From CAVZBW01 sp963778465 (GTDB lineage Bacteria > Actinomycetota > Acidimicrobiia > Acidimicrobiales > RAAP-2), in the NCBI GenBank assembly GCA_963778465.1, contig CAVZUK010000003.1, positions 2,294,001 through 2,358,000 of the forward strand: a stretch of DNA of 64,000 nucleotides, given 5' to 3'. Under the pieces are notes generated by a model. That model was not told the origin of the DNA. It searched no databases and saw only the letters and a list, made by a program, of their open reading frames with translations. Shown here one piece after another: positions 1 through 8,308 of this stretch. Each line of letters opens with the position of its first letter. The stretch's first letter is position 1. The position numbers and the translations under genes were made by a program.

Positions 1-787
1 CCGCGCTCGCGGCCAGGGCGCAGGTGTAGGTGCCGATCTTGTTCGCCGTGTCGCCGTTGGCGGCCACCCGGTCGCAGCCCACGACGACGGCGTCCACCTT
101 TCGCGACCCGAGGGCGGCGCCGACCATGCCGTCCGTCACGAGCGTGACCGGGATGCCGGCTTGGTCGAGCTCCCACGCCGTGAGACGCGCCCCCTGGAGG
201 AGTGGGCGGGTCTCGGTCGCGAAGACCTCGATCGGTTCGCCGGCGGACGCCTTGGCATAGACGATGGCCAGCGCGGTTCCCGAGCCCGCCGTCGCCAGGC
301 GGCCCGCATTGCAGTGCGTGAGGATCCGTTGCACCGAGTGCAGCTCACGCTGGCCCAGCTCGCCGATGCGTCGGCACGACTCGCGATCCTTCTCCATGAC
401 GCCCAGGGCCGCTTCGAGCGCGAGCCGTCGCATCTCGGAGACGGATCCACCGCCACGGGCGGCCCGGGCGACCAGTGCGACCGCCCAACCCAGGTTGACG
501 GCCGTCGGCCGCGCATTGCCGATCCGGTCCTCGAGCTCGTCCAATCGCCTGCGGCCGTCCTCGACACTTTCGATGGCGTTCCCCGAGAGGCCCAGGACGA
601 CGCCCAAGGCCCCGCACACCCCGATGGCGGGCGCGCCGCGGACCACGAGGCGTTGGATGGCATCGACCACCTGGTCGACGGTGCAGAGGTCCCGGACGAC
701 CAGACGCCCGGGGAGCTGGGTCTGGTCGATCACTTGCACGCGGTCCTCACCCCAGGCGATGGTCGGGGGGGAGGGCTCCGCAGCCAC
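1..787 (-). CDS. mtnA: Methylthioribose-1-phosphate isomerase, 3'-truncated by window edge
   Basis: The visible 262 codons read from a GTG at 787 and run off the left edge, so the C-terminal part is missing (the family is about 340-370 aa). The product would isomerise 5-methylthioribose-1-phosphate to the ribulose form in the cytoplasmic methionine salvage pathway. Seen directly: the early motif VRGAPAIG, the central THCNAG with GSGTALAIVYA, then TRPLLQGARLTAWEL and a late GCDRVAANGDTANKIGT block. These are hallmarks of the MtnA/eIF2B-like sugar isomerase fold. It is divergent from the flavoprotein gene at 883, with a 95-bp gap between starts. No in-frame ATG lies near, so the GTG is chosen because it directly precedes the conserved N-terminal region. 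Confidence 0.88.
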   Translation of the reverse strand, partial: MAAEPSPPTIAWGEDRVQVIDQTQLPGRLVVRDLCTVDQVVDAIQRLVVRGAPAIGVCGALGVVLGLSGNAIESVEDGRRRLDELEDRIGNARPTAVNLGWAVALVARAARGGGSVSEMRRLALEAALGVMEKDRESCRRIGELGQRELHSVQRILTHCNAGRLATAGSGTALAIVYAKASAGEPIEVFATETRPLLQGARLTAWELDQAGIPVTLVTDGMVGAALGSRKVDAVVVGCDRVAANGDTANKIGTYTCALAASA

Positions 788-882
788 CCGGCCACCGTAG
801 CCGTGGGTGCGGCTACCTTTGGGCGGTTCGGGGCGGTCGCCAATCGGCCGATCTTCCAGAGGCTGGGAACGGAAGGGGGGAG

Positions 883-2895
883 ATGAGCACCCAATCCGGT
901 CCGGTCGCCCGAGGGTTTCGCAAGCTGTTCGAGCCCTTGGCCGTCGGCGGCTTCGTGGTCCGCAACCGCATCGTGGTCACGACGCACGGCACCGGCGGCC
1001 TCTCGGAGGACAGAGACCTGCGGTACCTGCAGGAACGGGCCCGCGGTGGTGCAGGGCTGCTCGGCGTGCACTCGAGCGCCGGCATCTACGGCTACTCGGT
1101 CGGACCGGGACCCGAGTCCGCGTCGCCGGCGTGGGACGAGGCGGGCCTGTCCCCGGTCACCCGCCAAGGCATCGCGCACTACGACGGCGTGGTCATCCCC
1201 GGCCTGCGGCGCCGGGCGGAGGTCGTCCACGCCGAGGGGGCGCGCTGCTTTGCCCAGGTGTACCACCCCGGGGCCGGACGTCACAGTGTGGCCGCCCATC
1301 CCGTCGTCGCCCCCTCGGCCGTGCCTGATCCCTACGAGGGGCAGATCCCGCACCCGCTCACCGAGGACGAGGTCGAGGAGCTGGTGGTGGCCTACGCCCA
1401 CGGGATCCGCCGGGTACGCGAGGCCGGTCTCGACGCTGCGGAGATCCACGGCGCGCACGGGTACCTGGTCAACCAGTTCCTGTCGCCCTTTTCGAACCGG
1501 CGGCCCGACCGCTGGGGTGGCAGTGCGCAGAACCGTGTCCGCTTCGCCCTCGAGATGATCGCCGCGGCGCGCCGCATGGTCGGGGAAGACTTCCCGATCG
1601 GCATCCGGGTCGGCGTCGACGGCGACGGGGAGGGCCGCGGCCTCACGGTGCCGGACCTGGTCGAGATCTGCGACCTGTTGGCGCCGCACGTGGCCTACAT
1701 CAGCGTCAGCGGCGGCAATTACTCGGGCTTCGGTGCGGGCAAGGAGCTGGCCTACGTGAGTCCCTGGTACACGGAGCCGGCCTTCAACGTCGCCGCTGCA
1801 GCCGCGGTCAAGAAGGCCGTGGACGTGCCGGTCATCGTCACCGGGCGCATCGTCGACGCGTCGACCGCGGAGGCCATCTTGGCCGAGGGCTCCGCCGACC
1901 TGATCGGCATGGTCCGGGCGCTGATCGCCGACCCCGAGCTGCCCAACAAGGTGCGGAGAGGGGGCGCCGAGGAGGTCCGGATGTGCCTCGGTCTCTCCGA
2001 GTGCCATCACATCGGGCCTCGCCGGACGCCGGTGACCTGCGCGGTCAACGCCGCGGCGGGGCGTGAAGCGGAGATGGAGATCGTCGCGGCCGCACGATCC
2101 AAGACCGTGGTCGTGGTCGGCGCCGGTCCCGCTGGCCTCGAGGCCGCGCGCGTCGCGGCGCTCCGAGGACACCGGGTGTTCCTCGCCGATTCTCGTCGCA
2201 CGATCGGCGGGACCCCGGCGGTCCTGGCCCGCGATCCCAACCGCCGCAACCTCCGAGACCACGCCGCCTTCTTCGAGGGGAAGCTCGCCCCCCTGGGGGT
2301 CGAGCTCATGCTCGGCAACTCGGTGACCGCAGAGGAGATGATCGAATTCGCTCCGGACGCGGTGGTGGTCGCGACCGGCTCCCGACCGGCACCCCCGGAT
2401 GTGCCGGGGATGGAGGCCCACCCGGTGCTCGACGCCCTCGACGTCCTCCAGGGCGTCGAGACCGACGACCGGGTGTTGGTGGTGGGCGGCATGGACGACC
2501 ACCTCGGCCCTCCGACGGTTGCCGAGTTCCTGGCTGATCGGGGCTGCTCGGTCGAGCTCGTCTCCGAGAGGTTCGACTTCGCCGGTGGGGCAGAGGACGG
2601 GACCCGCTTCGCCATCCTGGAGCGCCTGCTCAAGAAAGGGGTGGACGTGCAGGTGCTCCATCGGCTCGTGCGGCTCGAGGACCGAGGCGCCGTCGTGGCC
2701 CACACCTTTTCGGGCCGGCAGCGCCTTCTCGAGGGGGTCACGGTCGTGTCGGCCTGCCCTCGGGTGCCGGACGACCGCCTTGCCCTCGAGCTCAGGGGAA
2801 GGATCGCCGAGATCCATCTCGTAGGCGATGCCTTAGCCCCCCGACGCATCATGCACGCGACGCTCGAGGGAGCGCGCGCCGGCCATGCCCTCTGA
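883..2895 (+). CDS. Old-yellow-enzyme / 2,4-dienoyl-CoA-reductase-like flavoprotein
   Basis: A 670-aa protein of the NADH:flavin oxidoreductase type: an FMN-binding TIM barrel (about 10-360), an iron-sulfur loop (about 367-390) and an FAD/NAD(P) domain (about 404-670) beginning with the dinucleotide motif VVGAGPAG near residue 409. Members reduce enoate or dienoyl-CoA substrates with NAD(P)H. The ATG at 883 follows a GGGGGG purine run. In the loop I see C368, C374 and C386, but the position of the usual second cysteine is Leu371 (CLGLSEC), so the 4Fe-4S site looks incomplete. The substrate cannot be read from sequence. It stands alone, divergent from mtnA and followed by a hairpin at its stop codon. 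Confidence 0.82.
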   Translation: MSTQSGPVARGFRKLFEPLAVGGFVVRNRIVVTTHGTGGLSEDRDLRYLQERARGGAGLLGVHSSAGIYGYSVGPGPESASPAWDEAGLSPVTRQGIAHYDGVVIPGLRRRAEVVHAEGARCFAQVYHPGAGRHSVAAHPVVAPSAVPDPYEGQIPHPLTEDEVEELVVAYAHGIRRVREAGLDAAEIHGAHGYLVNQFLSPFSNRRPDRWGGSAQNRVRFALEMIAAARRMVGEDFPIGIRVGVDGDGEGRGLTVPDLVEICDLLAPHVAYISVSGGNYSGFGAGKELAYVSPWYTEPAFNVAAAAAVKKAVDVPVIVTGRIVDASTAEAILAEGSADLIGMVRALIADPELPNKVRRGGAEEVRMCLGLSECHHIGPRRTPVTCAVNAAAGREAEMEIVAAARSKTVVVVGAGPAGLEAARVAALRGHRVFLADSRRTIGGTPAVLARDPNRRNLRDHAAFFEGKLAPLGVELMLGNSVTAEEMIEFAPDAVVVATGSRPAPPDVPGMEAHPVLDALDVLQGVETDDRVLVVGGMDDHLGPPTVAEFLADRGCSVELVSERFDFAGGAEDGTRFAILERLLKKGVDVQVLHRLVRLEDRGAVVAHTFSGRQRLLEGVTVVSACPRVPDDRLALELRGRIAEIHLVGDALAPRRIMHATLEGARAGHAL

Positions 2896-2910
2896 GGTCG
2901 CGTGACCTCA
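2893..2910 (+). terminator. Hairpin at the stop codon of the flavoprotein gene
   Basis: TGAGGTC-gcgt-GACCTCA is a perfect 7-bp stem with a 4-nt loop. It starts in the TGA stop codon and lies between two convergent genes. There is no U-tract, so a role in termination is only plausible. Confidence 0.35.
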
Positions 2911-2940
2911 CGGCTCCTGCGACCTGCCGTGGGGGAGCGG

Positions 2941-3798
2941 TCAGGTCAGCGATGCGCCGCCGTCGACGACGACGAGGCTGCCGGTCATCATGCGAGCGGC
3001 GTCGCTGGCGAGGAAGAGGGCCACCCGGGCCACGTCGTCGGGATCGGAGAACCTGCGCAGCGGGATCCGGCGCCGATAGGCCTCGCGCCCGTCGTCGCTT
3101 GCCGGTTCGTTCGCCGACCCCTCCCCATCGTCACCTCGTGCGGCGGCCCTCTGCAGAGCTCCGTCGGTGGCGACGGGGCCGGGGGCGAGCGCGTTGACCC
3201 GGATGTCGTGAGGGCCGAGTTCGACCGCCAGCGACTGGGTAAACAACACGACGCCCGCCTTGGAGGCGGAGTAGTGGGCGAGGTCGGCACCGCCACGCAA
3301 CGCCTGCTTCGACGCCAGGTTGATGATGCTGCCCCCCGCGCCTGCGGCGACCATGACGCGAGCGCAGGCTTGCGACCAGAGGAAGGTCCCCTTGAGGTTG
3401 ACGTCGACGACCCGATCCCAGGTCTCCTCCGGGGTGTCGAGGACGGGAGAGCGGGGGTAGAGGCCCGCGTTGTTCACGAGGACGTCCAGTCGCCCGAATT
3501 CCTCCACGACGAGCCGGGCGGTGCCGCTGGCGGCCGCGGCTTCGCGGACGTCTGCCCGGGTGGCGACGGCACGGCCGCCGGCAGATCTGATGGCCTCGAC
3601 GGTGGCGGACGCCCCCTCTCGGTCGACGTCGGCCACTACCACGGCCGCTCCCGCCTCGGCGAGGCGTCGTGCGATGGCTCGCCCGATGCCTGCCCCGGCG
3701 CCGGTGACGAGCGCCCCGCGTCCCGAGAGGTCGAACCATTGGGAGGGGGGGAACCCAGCGCCGCTCACCGCTGTGATGGTATCCAAGGTCGTGTGCAA
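2941..3798 (-). CDS. Short-chain dehydrogenase/reductase
   Basis: A 285-aa classical SDR oxidoreductase. The Rossmann motif TGAGAGIG is at 32-39, NNAG at 109-112, and the active-site YSASK has Tyr176 and Lys180 with Ser163 upstream. The end VVVDGGASLT is typical of 3-oxoacyl-ACP-reductase-like SDRs. A hydrophilic insertion rich in Asp, Glu and Arg (about 221-244) precedes the C-terminal helix and is longer than usual. The substrate is unknown. It is convergent with the flavoprotein at 883 and divergent from the membrane protein starting at 3837. Confidence 0.85.
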   Translation of the reverse strand: MHTTLDTITAVSGAGFPPSQWFDLSGRGALVTGAGAGIGRAIARRLAEAGAAVVVADVDREGASATVEAIRSAGGRAVATRADVREAAAASGTARLVVEEFGRLDVLVNNAGLYPRSPVLDTPEETWDRVVDVNLKGTFLWSQACARVMVAAGAGGSIINLASKQALRGGADLAHYSASKAGVVLFTQSLAVELGPHDIRVNALAPGPVATDGALQRAAARGDDGEGSANEPASDDGREAYRRRIPLRRFSDPDDVARVALFLASDAARMMTGSLVVVDGGASLT

Positions 3799-3836
3799 GG
3801 CCCCGCAGCTCAGCCCCGAAGACCCGCAGGTCTAGC

Positions 3837-5537
3837 GTGACCGTCGCCGGAGGGGTGACGGGAGTGGAGGACCGGGCCATCGAGAGCCCCGGCCATAGTC
3901 GGCGCCCGCGTTCGTGGATCGCCACGGTGTGGTCCCCCCTCACCGTACGGATCGCCTGCCACGTCGCGGTGGCCACGCCGTTCCTCGTGGCGTGCGGCCT
4001 GGGGATGGCCCGGGGATGGGGACCCCAGGGCGACGACGCCGTGATCATCTTCCGGTCCTGGGCCGTTCTCTCCTCCCATCCGCCCCTCGTGGGCATGTAC
4101 ACCCACGTGACCGGGACGAACCTCCCGGTCTACGACCCGGGTCCGATGCTGTTTTGGTTCCTCACCATCCCCGTCCACCTCGATCATCTCCAGGGTGGCT
4201 TGTGGGGAGCCGCCCTGACGTGCGTCCTCGCCCTGAGCCTGGCGGTCGAGGCCGCCTGGTCGGCGCTCCGGTGGCGGGGATCGCTCGCCGTGGTGGCGGT
4301 GGTGCTGCTCATGGTGGCGGAATTCCCCGCCTTGGCGATCGATCCCACGTGGAACGCCCACATGGGACTCGTGTGGTTCATCACCGTGGCGGCGACCGCC
4401 TGGGCGGTGGCCACCGGGCACTTGCGGTGGTGGCCGGTCCTGGTCCTGGCGGCATCGTTCGCCACGCAGTGCCATCTGATGTTCGCCCTGGGGTCGATCG
4501 CCTGTGTCGTGGTGGCACCCCTCGTGGGCCTCATCCGCGTGCGCAAGCTGGGATGGTGGCTCCCCGTCGGAGCCGTGGTGGGGTTGGCCTGCTGGATCGT
4601 CCCCGTGATCCAGGAGCTCACCAACAACCCAGGGAACATGACCGTGATCTGGCGGTCGCTGCACACGAAGCAGTCGACGACGGGAGGTGCATTCGGCCTG
4701 CAGACCCTCGCCGCCTCGGTCGGTCCCCACCCGATCTGGTGGGGGAGGGGGGAGGACCCGACAGCCAATGTCGGGGTGCTCGATCCTGCCATCCACAGTC
4801 ATCCGGCGTGGGTGGGTGTCGTCATCCTCGTGTTCCTCGCCTCGTGCGCCGCCCTCGCCTTCTTCGCGAGGAGGCTCGAGTTGGCTGCGCTGGCCCTCGT
4901 GACGCTCCTCTTGTCGGCGGCCATGGTGTGGACCTTTGCGTCGTTGCCGATGTCGCAGTTCATCTTCAGCTTCCCGTACCTCGACGCCGGGTCCTGGCCG
5001 GTCGGCATGCTGGTGTTGCTCGTCCTCGGTTGGTCCGTCGTGGAGCTGATCGTGGCCGGAGTTGGCTGGGCCCGATCTTGGGCCGGATCCGGGGCCGGTC
5101 ACCGGGCCGGTCGAACCGCACTCACCCCGGGACTCGGGCACCTTGTCGTGGCGCTGGTGGCGGTCGTGTTCGTGGTCGCGCTGGTGGCGAGCAGCGTCGG
5201 GGTCTCCAACGACTCCGCCAACAACGACAATCCCACCTCCGGATGGCCCGTCATGAGCCAGGTCCAGCGGCTGACCGCCGCGATCGAGCGGGTCGTGCCT
5301 CGGGGTCGGTTGCTGGTCCTGCCGCCCAGCGGCTTCACGGCGTCGTACTCGGCGATCACCGGGATCGACTGGTTGCTCTACAGCGACGGCTGGCGGCCGG
5401 AGTCCTCCAACGGCTACGTGACCCTCATGGGACCGCAGGTCGCGATCACCCGGCCGCTCCCGCCCTTCACGGCGCGGGTCCTCTACACCGTGCAGGGGAC
5501 CGGGCACGTGACGATCACTCGGACGCCCGCCCGCTAG
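3837..5537 (+). CDS. Polytopic membrane protein, GT-C-like
   Basis: A 566-aa integral membrane protein with about ten hydrophobic segments across most of its length and a soluble C-terminal tail from about 475. After the first membrane segment there is an acidic GDDAVII motif followed by a stretch ending VYDPGPMLFW. An Asp-Asp motif in the first external loop is the layout of GT-C membrane glycosyltransferases, but I do not recognise a specific family and the catalytic assignment is inference. Translation starts at a GTG (3837). Its TAG stop shares the palindrome CTAG with the TAG of the convergent gene at 5534. Confidence 0.6.
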   Translation: MTVAGGVTGVEDRAIESPGHSRRPRSWIATVWSPLTVRIACHVAVATPFLVACGLGMARGWGPQGDDAVIIFRSWAVLSSHPPLVGMYTHVTGTNLPVYDPGPMLFWFLTIPVHLDHLQGGLWGAALTCVLALSLAVEAAWSALRWRGSLAVVAVVLLMVAEFPALAIDPTWNAHMGLVWFITVAATAWAVATGHLRWWPVLVLAASFATQCHLMFALGSIACVVVAPLVGLIRVRKLGWWLPVGAVVGLACWIVPVIQELTNNPGNMTVIWRSLHTKQSTTGGAFGLQTLAASVGPHPIWWGRGEDPTANVGVLDPAIHSHPAWVGVVILVFLASCAALAFFARRLELAALALVTLLLSAAMVWTFASLPMSQFIFSFPYLDAGSWPVGMLVLLVLGWSVVELIVAGVGWARSWAGSGAGHRAGRTALTPGLGHLVVALVAVVFVVALVASSVGVSNDSANNDNPTSGWPVMSQVQRLTAAIERVVPRGRLLVLPPSGFTASYSAITGIDWLLYSDGWRPESSNGYVTLMGPQVAITRPLPPFTARVLYTVQGTGHVTITRTPAR

Positions 5538-5938
5538 GAGTACGACTCCCGGTTCATCGCCGGGGCGCAGAGGGCCGCCCCGATCGCCGCGCCTCCCGCC
5601 GCCGCCAGGACGAGCGCCCTCCCGCGCCGCGGCAACCGACGGTAGAAGGCGATGGTGATGGTCGCGTCGACGGCGTCGGCCAGTCCTCCCGCCAGGACCC
5701 AGGCCGAGAGCCGCTGCGGATCGCCCGCAGCCGAGAGGGCGCCGAGGCCGAGGGCCAGGTCGCGGCCCCCCAACGCCCGGCCGAGGACAGCGGGGCCGTC
5801 GCCGCCGGCGCCCTCGCCCACCCAAGGTCGCGCCACGAGCTCGGGGTCGACCAGGGCCACGAGGCCGAGGCCGACACGTGCGAGGGCGATGCCCAGGGTG
5901 GCGGTACGGGCAGTGCGTGGTGGCAGGTGGGATGGCAT
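5534..5938 (-). CDS. Small membrane protein of unknown function
   Basis: A 134-aa protein with about four hydrophobic segments: a first helix around residues 10-30, a Gly/Ala-rich central region containing GRALGGRDLALG, and a C-terminal pair of helices. An AGGAGG ribosome-binding site lies directly before the ATG at 5938, which supports the start. The GRxLGxRDLxLG pattern resembles small DUF4267-like actinobacterial membrane proteins, but I would not assign a function. It is divergent from the lipid-remodelling operon at 6034, so the 95-bp spacer with the palindrome at 6013 could serve both genes. Confidence 0.6.
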   Translation of the reverse strand: MPSHLPPRTARTATLGIALARVGLGLVALVDPELVARPWVGEGAGGDGPAVLGRALGGRDLALGLGALSAAGDPQRLSAWVLAGGLADAVDATITIAFYRRLPRRGRALVLAAAGGAAIGAALCAPAMNRESYS

Positions 5939-6012
5939 GGCGGGCCTCCTCGGAGAGCTCGGTGGGTCGGAAGAGGGCTTCGTGTCCCGCTCGGCGAATA
6001 TGCCAGAAGTGT

Positions 6013-6026
6013 ATTTAGTGCTAAAT
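6013..6026. promoter_or_regulatory. 14-bp palindrome, candidate operator
   Basis: ATTTAG-tg-CTAAAT has perfect 6-bp arms and ends 7 bp before the GTG of the first gene of the 6.0-12.1 kb operon. It is AT-rich in a very GC-rich context. A regulator bound here would sit on the promoter or transcription start of the operon. The operon's own terminal gene (11229) encodes a DNA-binding regulator that is a natural candidate. Confidence 0.45.
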
Positions 6027-6033
6027 TAGCTGG

Positions 6034-7032
6034 GTGGCGATCGTGCAGCGGGTGCAGAACCAGCGCACGGCCCGGGGCGGGCACCGGCTGCGGTCGGTCG
6101 TCGACGAGGCGCTCGAGGCGACGGTGGTCCTGAGCTGGTCGCGCCTCGGCTACCTGGTACGTCGGCGCCTCTGGTCGTGGGCCAAGCCCGCGGCCTCGAT
6201 GGGTTCGGAAGTGGCACTGGTGACCGGAGGTACGAGAGGCATCGGGCGATCGATCGCCTCCGCGCTGGCGAGCCTCGGGGCCTCGGTCGGCGTGGTGGGT
6301 CGCCGACGGGAGTCCGCCGAGGTGGCGGCGTGGGAGATCGGGAGGGAGAGCGGTTCGCCGAGGGTGTGGGCCGAGGTGGCCGACATGTCGTCGCTCGGCC
6401 AGGTGCGGGCCCTCGCGGGACGGGTGATGGATCGTCTCGGCCGGTTGGACCTGCTCGTGCACAATGCGGGGCTGCTCCATCGAACCCGCCGGACCTCGGA
6501 CGAGGGGATCGAGGCGACCGTCGCCACCCACGTGCTCGGCCCGCATCTGCTCACGGCCTCTCTCGCCCCCCTGCTGGAGGCCTCCCGGCCGTCCAAGGTC
6601 ATCTGGATGTCCTCGGGCGGCATGTACCTTCAGCGGCTCGACGTCGACCGCCTCGACGCGGTCGAGGATCGCTACCGGCCGGCGGCGGTCTACGCGAGGG
6701 CCAAGCGGGCGCAAGTCGCCCTGGCCGGAGCCTGGGCCCAGCACCTCGGGCCGGGCGGCGTGGGCGTCTACGTCATGCACCCCGGGTGGGTCGATACCGG
6801 CGCCCTCGCCGAGGGCCTGCCGCGGTTCCGAGCCCTCCTTCGCCCGCTGCTGCGCACGCCGGAGGAAGGTGCCGACACGGCGGTCTGGCTGGCGTCCGGC
6901 GAGGGCCCAAGCGATCGTCCGGTCGGCCTCTGGCTGGATCGCAAGCCCCGCCCGACGTCCCGGTTCTTCGTCTCGGACCCACCGTCGGAGGCCGAGCGGC
7001 TCTGGGCGTGGTGCGAGGAGAGGGTCGGGTGA
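6034..7032 (+). CDS. SDR oxidoreductase, DHRS12-like
   Basis: A 332-aa short-chain dehydrogenase. An N-terminal helix with SWSRLGY precedes the Rossmann motif TGGTRGIG (64-71); HNAG is at 143-146 and the catalytic set is Ser193/194 with Tyr220 and Lys224 (YARAK). The conserved pre-Rossmann helix supports the upstream GTG start at 6034 over the internal ATG at 6199. SDRs of this type recur beside FAD amine-oxidase-like, DUF1365 and CFA-like genes, the set linked in Rhodobacter sphaeroides to furan fatty acids and the singlet-oxygen response. The gap to the next gene is 7 nt, so it is the first gene of the operon. The exact reaction is unknown. Confidence 0.8.
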   Translation: MAIVQRVQNQRTARGGHRLRSVVDEALEATVVLSWSRLGYLVRRRLWSWAKPAASMGSEVALVTGGTRGIGRSIASALASLGASVGVVGRRRESAEVAAWEIGRESGSPRVWAEVADMSSLGQVRALAGRVMDRLGRLDLLVHNAGLLHRTRRTSDEGIEATVATHVLGPHLLTASLAPLLEASRPSKVIWMSSGGMYLQRLDVDRLDAVEDRYRPAAVYARAKRAQVALAGAWAQHLGPGGVGVYVMHPGWVDTGALAEGLPRFRALLRPLLRTPEEGADTAVWLASGEGPSDRPVGLWLDRKPRPTSRFFVSDPPSEAERLWAWCEERVG

Positions 7033-7039
7033 GCCGGCG

Positions 7040-8308
7040 ATGAGGATCGCCATCATCGGTGGTGGCGTGGCGGGGCTCGTGTGCGCCCGCCAGCTGTGCG
7101 AGATCCACGAGGTGACGCTGTTCGAGGCGGAGGGCCGGGCCGGCGGGCACGCGAACACGGTCCGCGTGGATCTCGCCGACGAGACGCACCAGGTCGACAC
7201 GGGTTTCATCGTGTACAACGAGCGCAACTACCCGCTGTTCTCCCGAGTCTTGCAAGAGCTCGGGGTCGCGACGCAGCCGTCCGAGATGAGCTTCAGCGTG
7301 TCGCGGACCATGCCGGACCTCGAGTACCGCGGCAACGTGCTGGGACTGTACGCCCAACCCGCGAACGGGCTGCGTCCTTCCTACCAGCGCATGCTCGTCG
7401 ACATCCTCCGCTTCCATCGGGACGTGCGGAGGCTGCTCGACCATCCGGGCGCGTTCGAGCTCGCCACCCTGGGGGACCTGGTCGCCGAGGGTCGGTACGG
7501 GAGCCGCCTCGCGTCGGACTACCTGATCCCTCTGGGCTCTGCCATCTGGTCGGCCAACCCGGCCACGTTCGATCGGATCCCGGCGCTGACCGTGGCGCGC
7601 TTCCTCGACAACCACGGCATGCTCCGGCTGCGGGGACGCCCGCGCTGGAGGACCGTCGTCGGCGGGTCGAGGGAGTACGTGCGCGCCCTCGTCCGGCCGT
7701 TCTCCGATCGGGTGCTGCTGGCCCATCAGGTCCACGAGGTCACCCGGGACGGGTCCGGCGTCACGATCGTGTCCGATGACGGGCCAGAGGTCTTCGACGC
7801 CGCCGTGCTCGCCGTTCACAGCGACCAGGCCTTGTCCCTGCTCACCGACGCCGATCGGTTGGAGCGGGAGGTGCTCGGGCGGATCGCCTACCAGGCCAAC
7901 GTGGCCACGTTGCACACCGATCCTCGGATGATGCCGAGACGCCGGCGCGCCTGGGCGAGCTGGAACTACCACGTGCCCGCCGCCCCGCCCGCCGCGCCGA
8001 CCCTCACGTACTGGATGAACAGCCTCCAACGGCTTCGCTCCCGCCGGTCGATCCTCGTGAGCCTCAACCGCGAGGACGAGGTCGATCCCTCGCTGGTGCT
8101 CGGCCAGTGGCGCTATGCCCACCCGGTGTACGACCCCGAGAGCGTGGTGGCCCGGAACCGGCGCCACTGGATCCAGGGCCGCCGGCGGACGTGGTTCTGC
8201 GGGGCCTATTGGGGCTACGGGTTCCACGAGGACGCCGTGCGGAGCGGGCTCGACGCCGCCCGCGAGCTGGGCGCGCGCCCGGGGCGGGGGATCCTTGCCG
8301 CTGCATAG
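7040..8308 (+). CDS. FAD-dependent amine-oxidase-like protein (lipid-remodelling operon)
   Basis: A 422-aa NAD(P)/FAD-binding protein. The start ATG at 7040 leads straight into the dinucleotide motif IIGGGVAGL (5-13), followed by FEAEGRAGGHANT for FAD and a DTGFIVYNERNYP block typical of the COG2907 family that accompanies CFA-like methylases. In the furan-fatty-acid system a related protein acts on the methylated acyl chain, and the same role on membrane phospholipid acyl chains is inferred here. Its 3' end overlaps the next gene by 14 nt, which suggests translational coupling. Confidence 0.82.
   Translation: MRIAIIGGGVAGLVCARQLCEIHEVTLFEAEGRAGGHANTVRVDLADETHQVDTGFIVYNERNYPLFSRVLQELGVATQPSEMSFSVSRTMPDLEYRGNVLGLYAQPANGLRPSYQRMLVDILRFHRDVRRLLDHPGAFELATLGDLVAEGRYGSRLASDYLIPLGSAIWSANPATFDRIPALTVARFLDNHGMLRLRGRPRWRTVVGGSREYVRALVRPFSDRVLLAHQVHEVTRDGSGVTIVSDDGPEVFDAAVLAVHSDQALSLLTDADRLEREVLGRIAYQANVATLHTDPRMMPRRRRAWASWNYHVPAAPPAAPTLTYWMNSLQRLRSRRSILVSLNREDEVDPSLVLGQWRYAHPVYDPESVVARNRRHWIQGRRRTWFCGAYWGYGFHEDAVRSGLDAARELGARPGRGILAAA

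Noticed and set aside
730..2817. Long open frame (695 codons) on the minus strand opposite the flavoprotein gene
   Set aside because: It is a GC-rich mirror of the real gene: low-complexity Arg/Asp/Gly/Val composition, no domain, and it overlaps the better-supported flavoprotein and mtnA start region.
3810..5825. 671-codon minus-strand frame opposite the GT-C-like membrane protein
   Set aside because: Composition dominated by Gly, Arg, Pro, His and Asp without any motif; the plus-strand frame has clear membrane helices.
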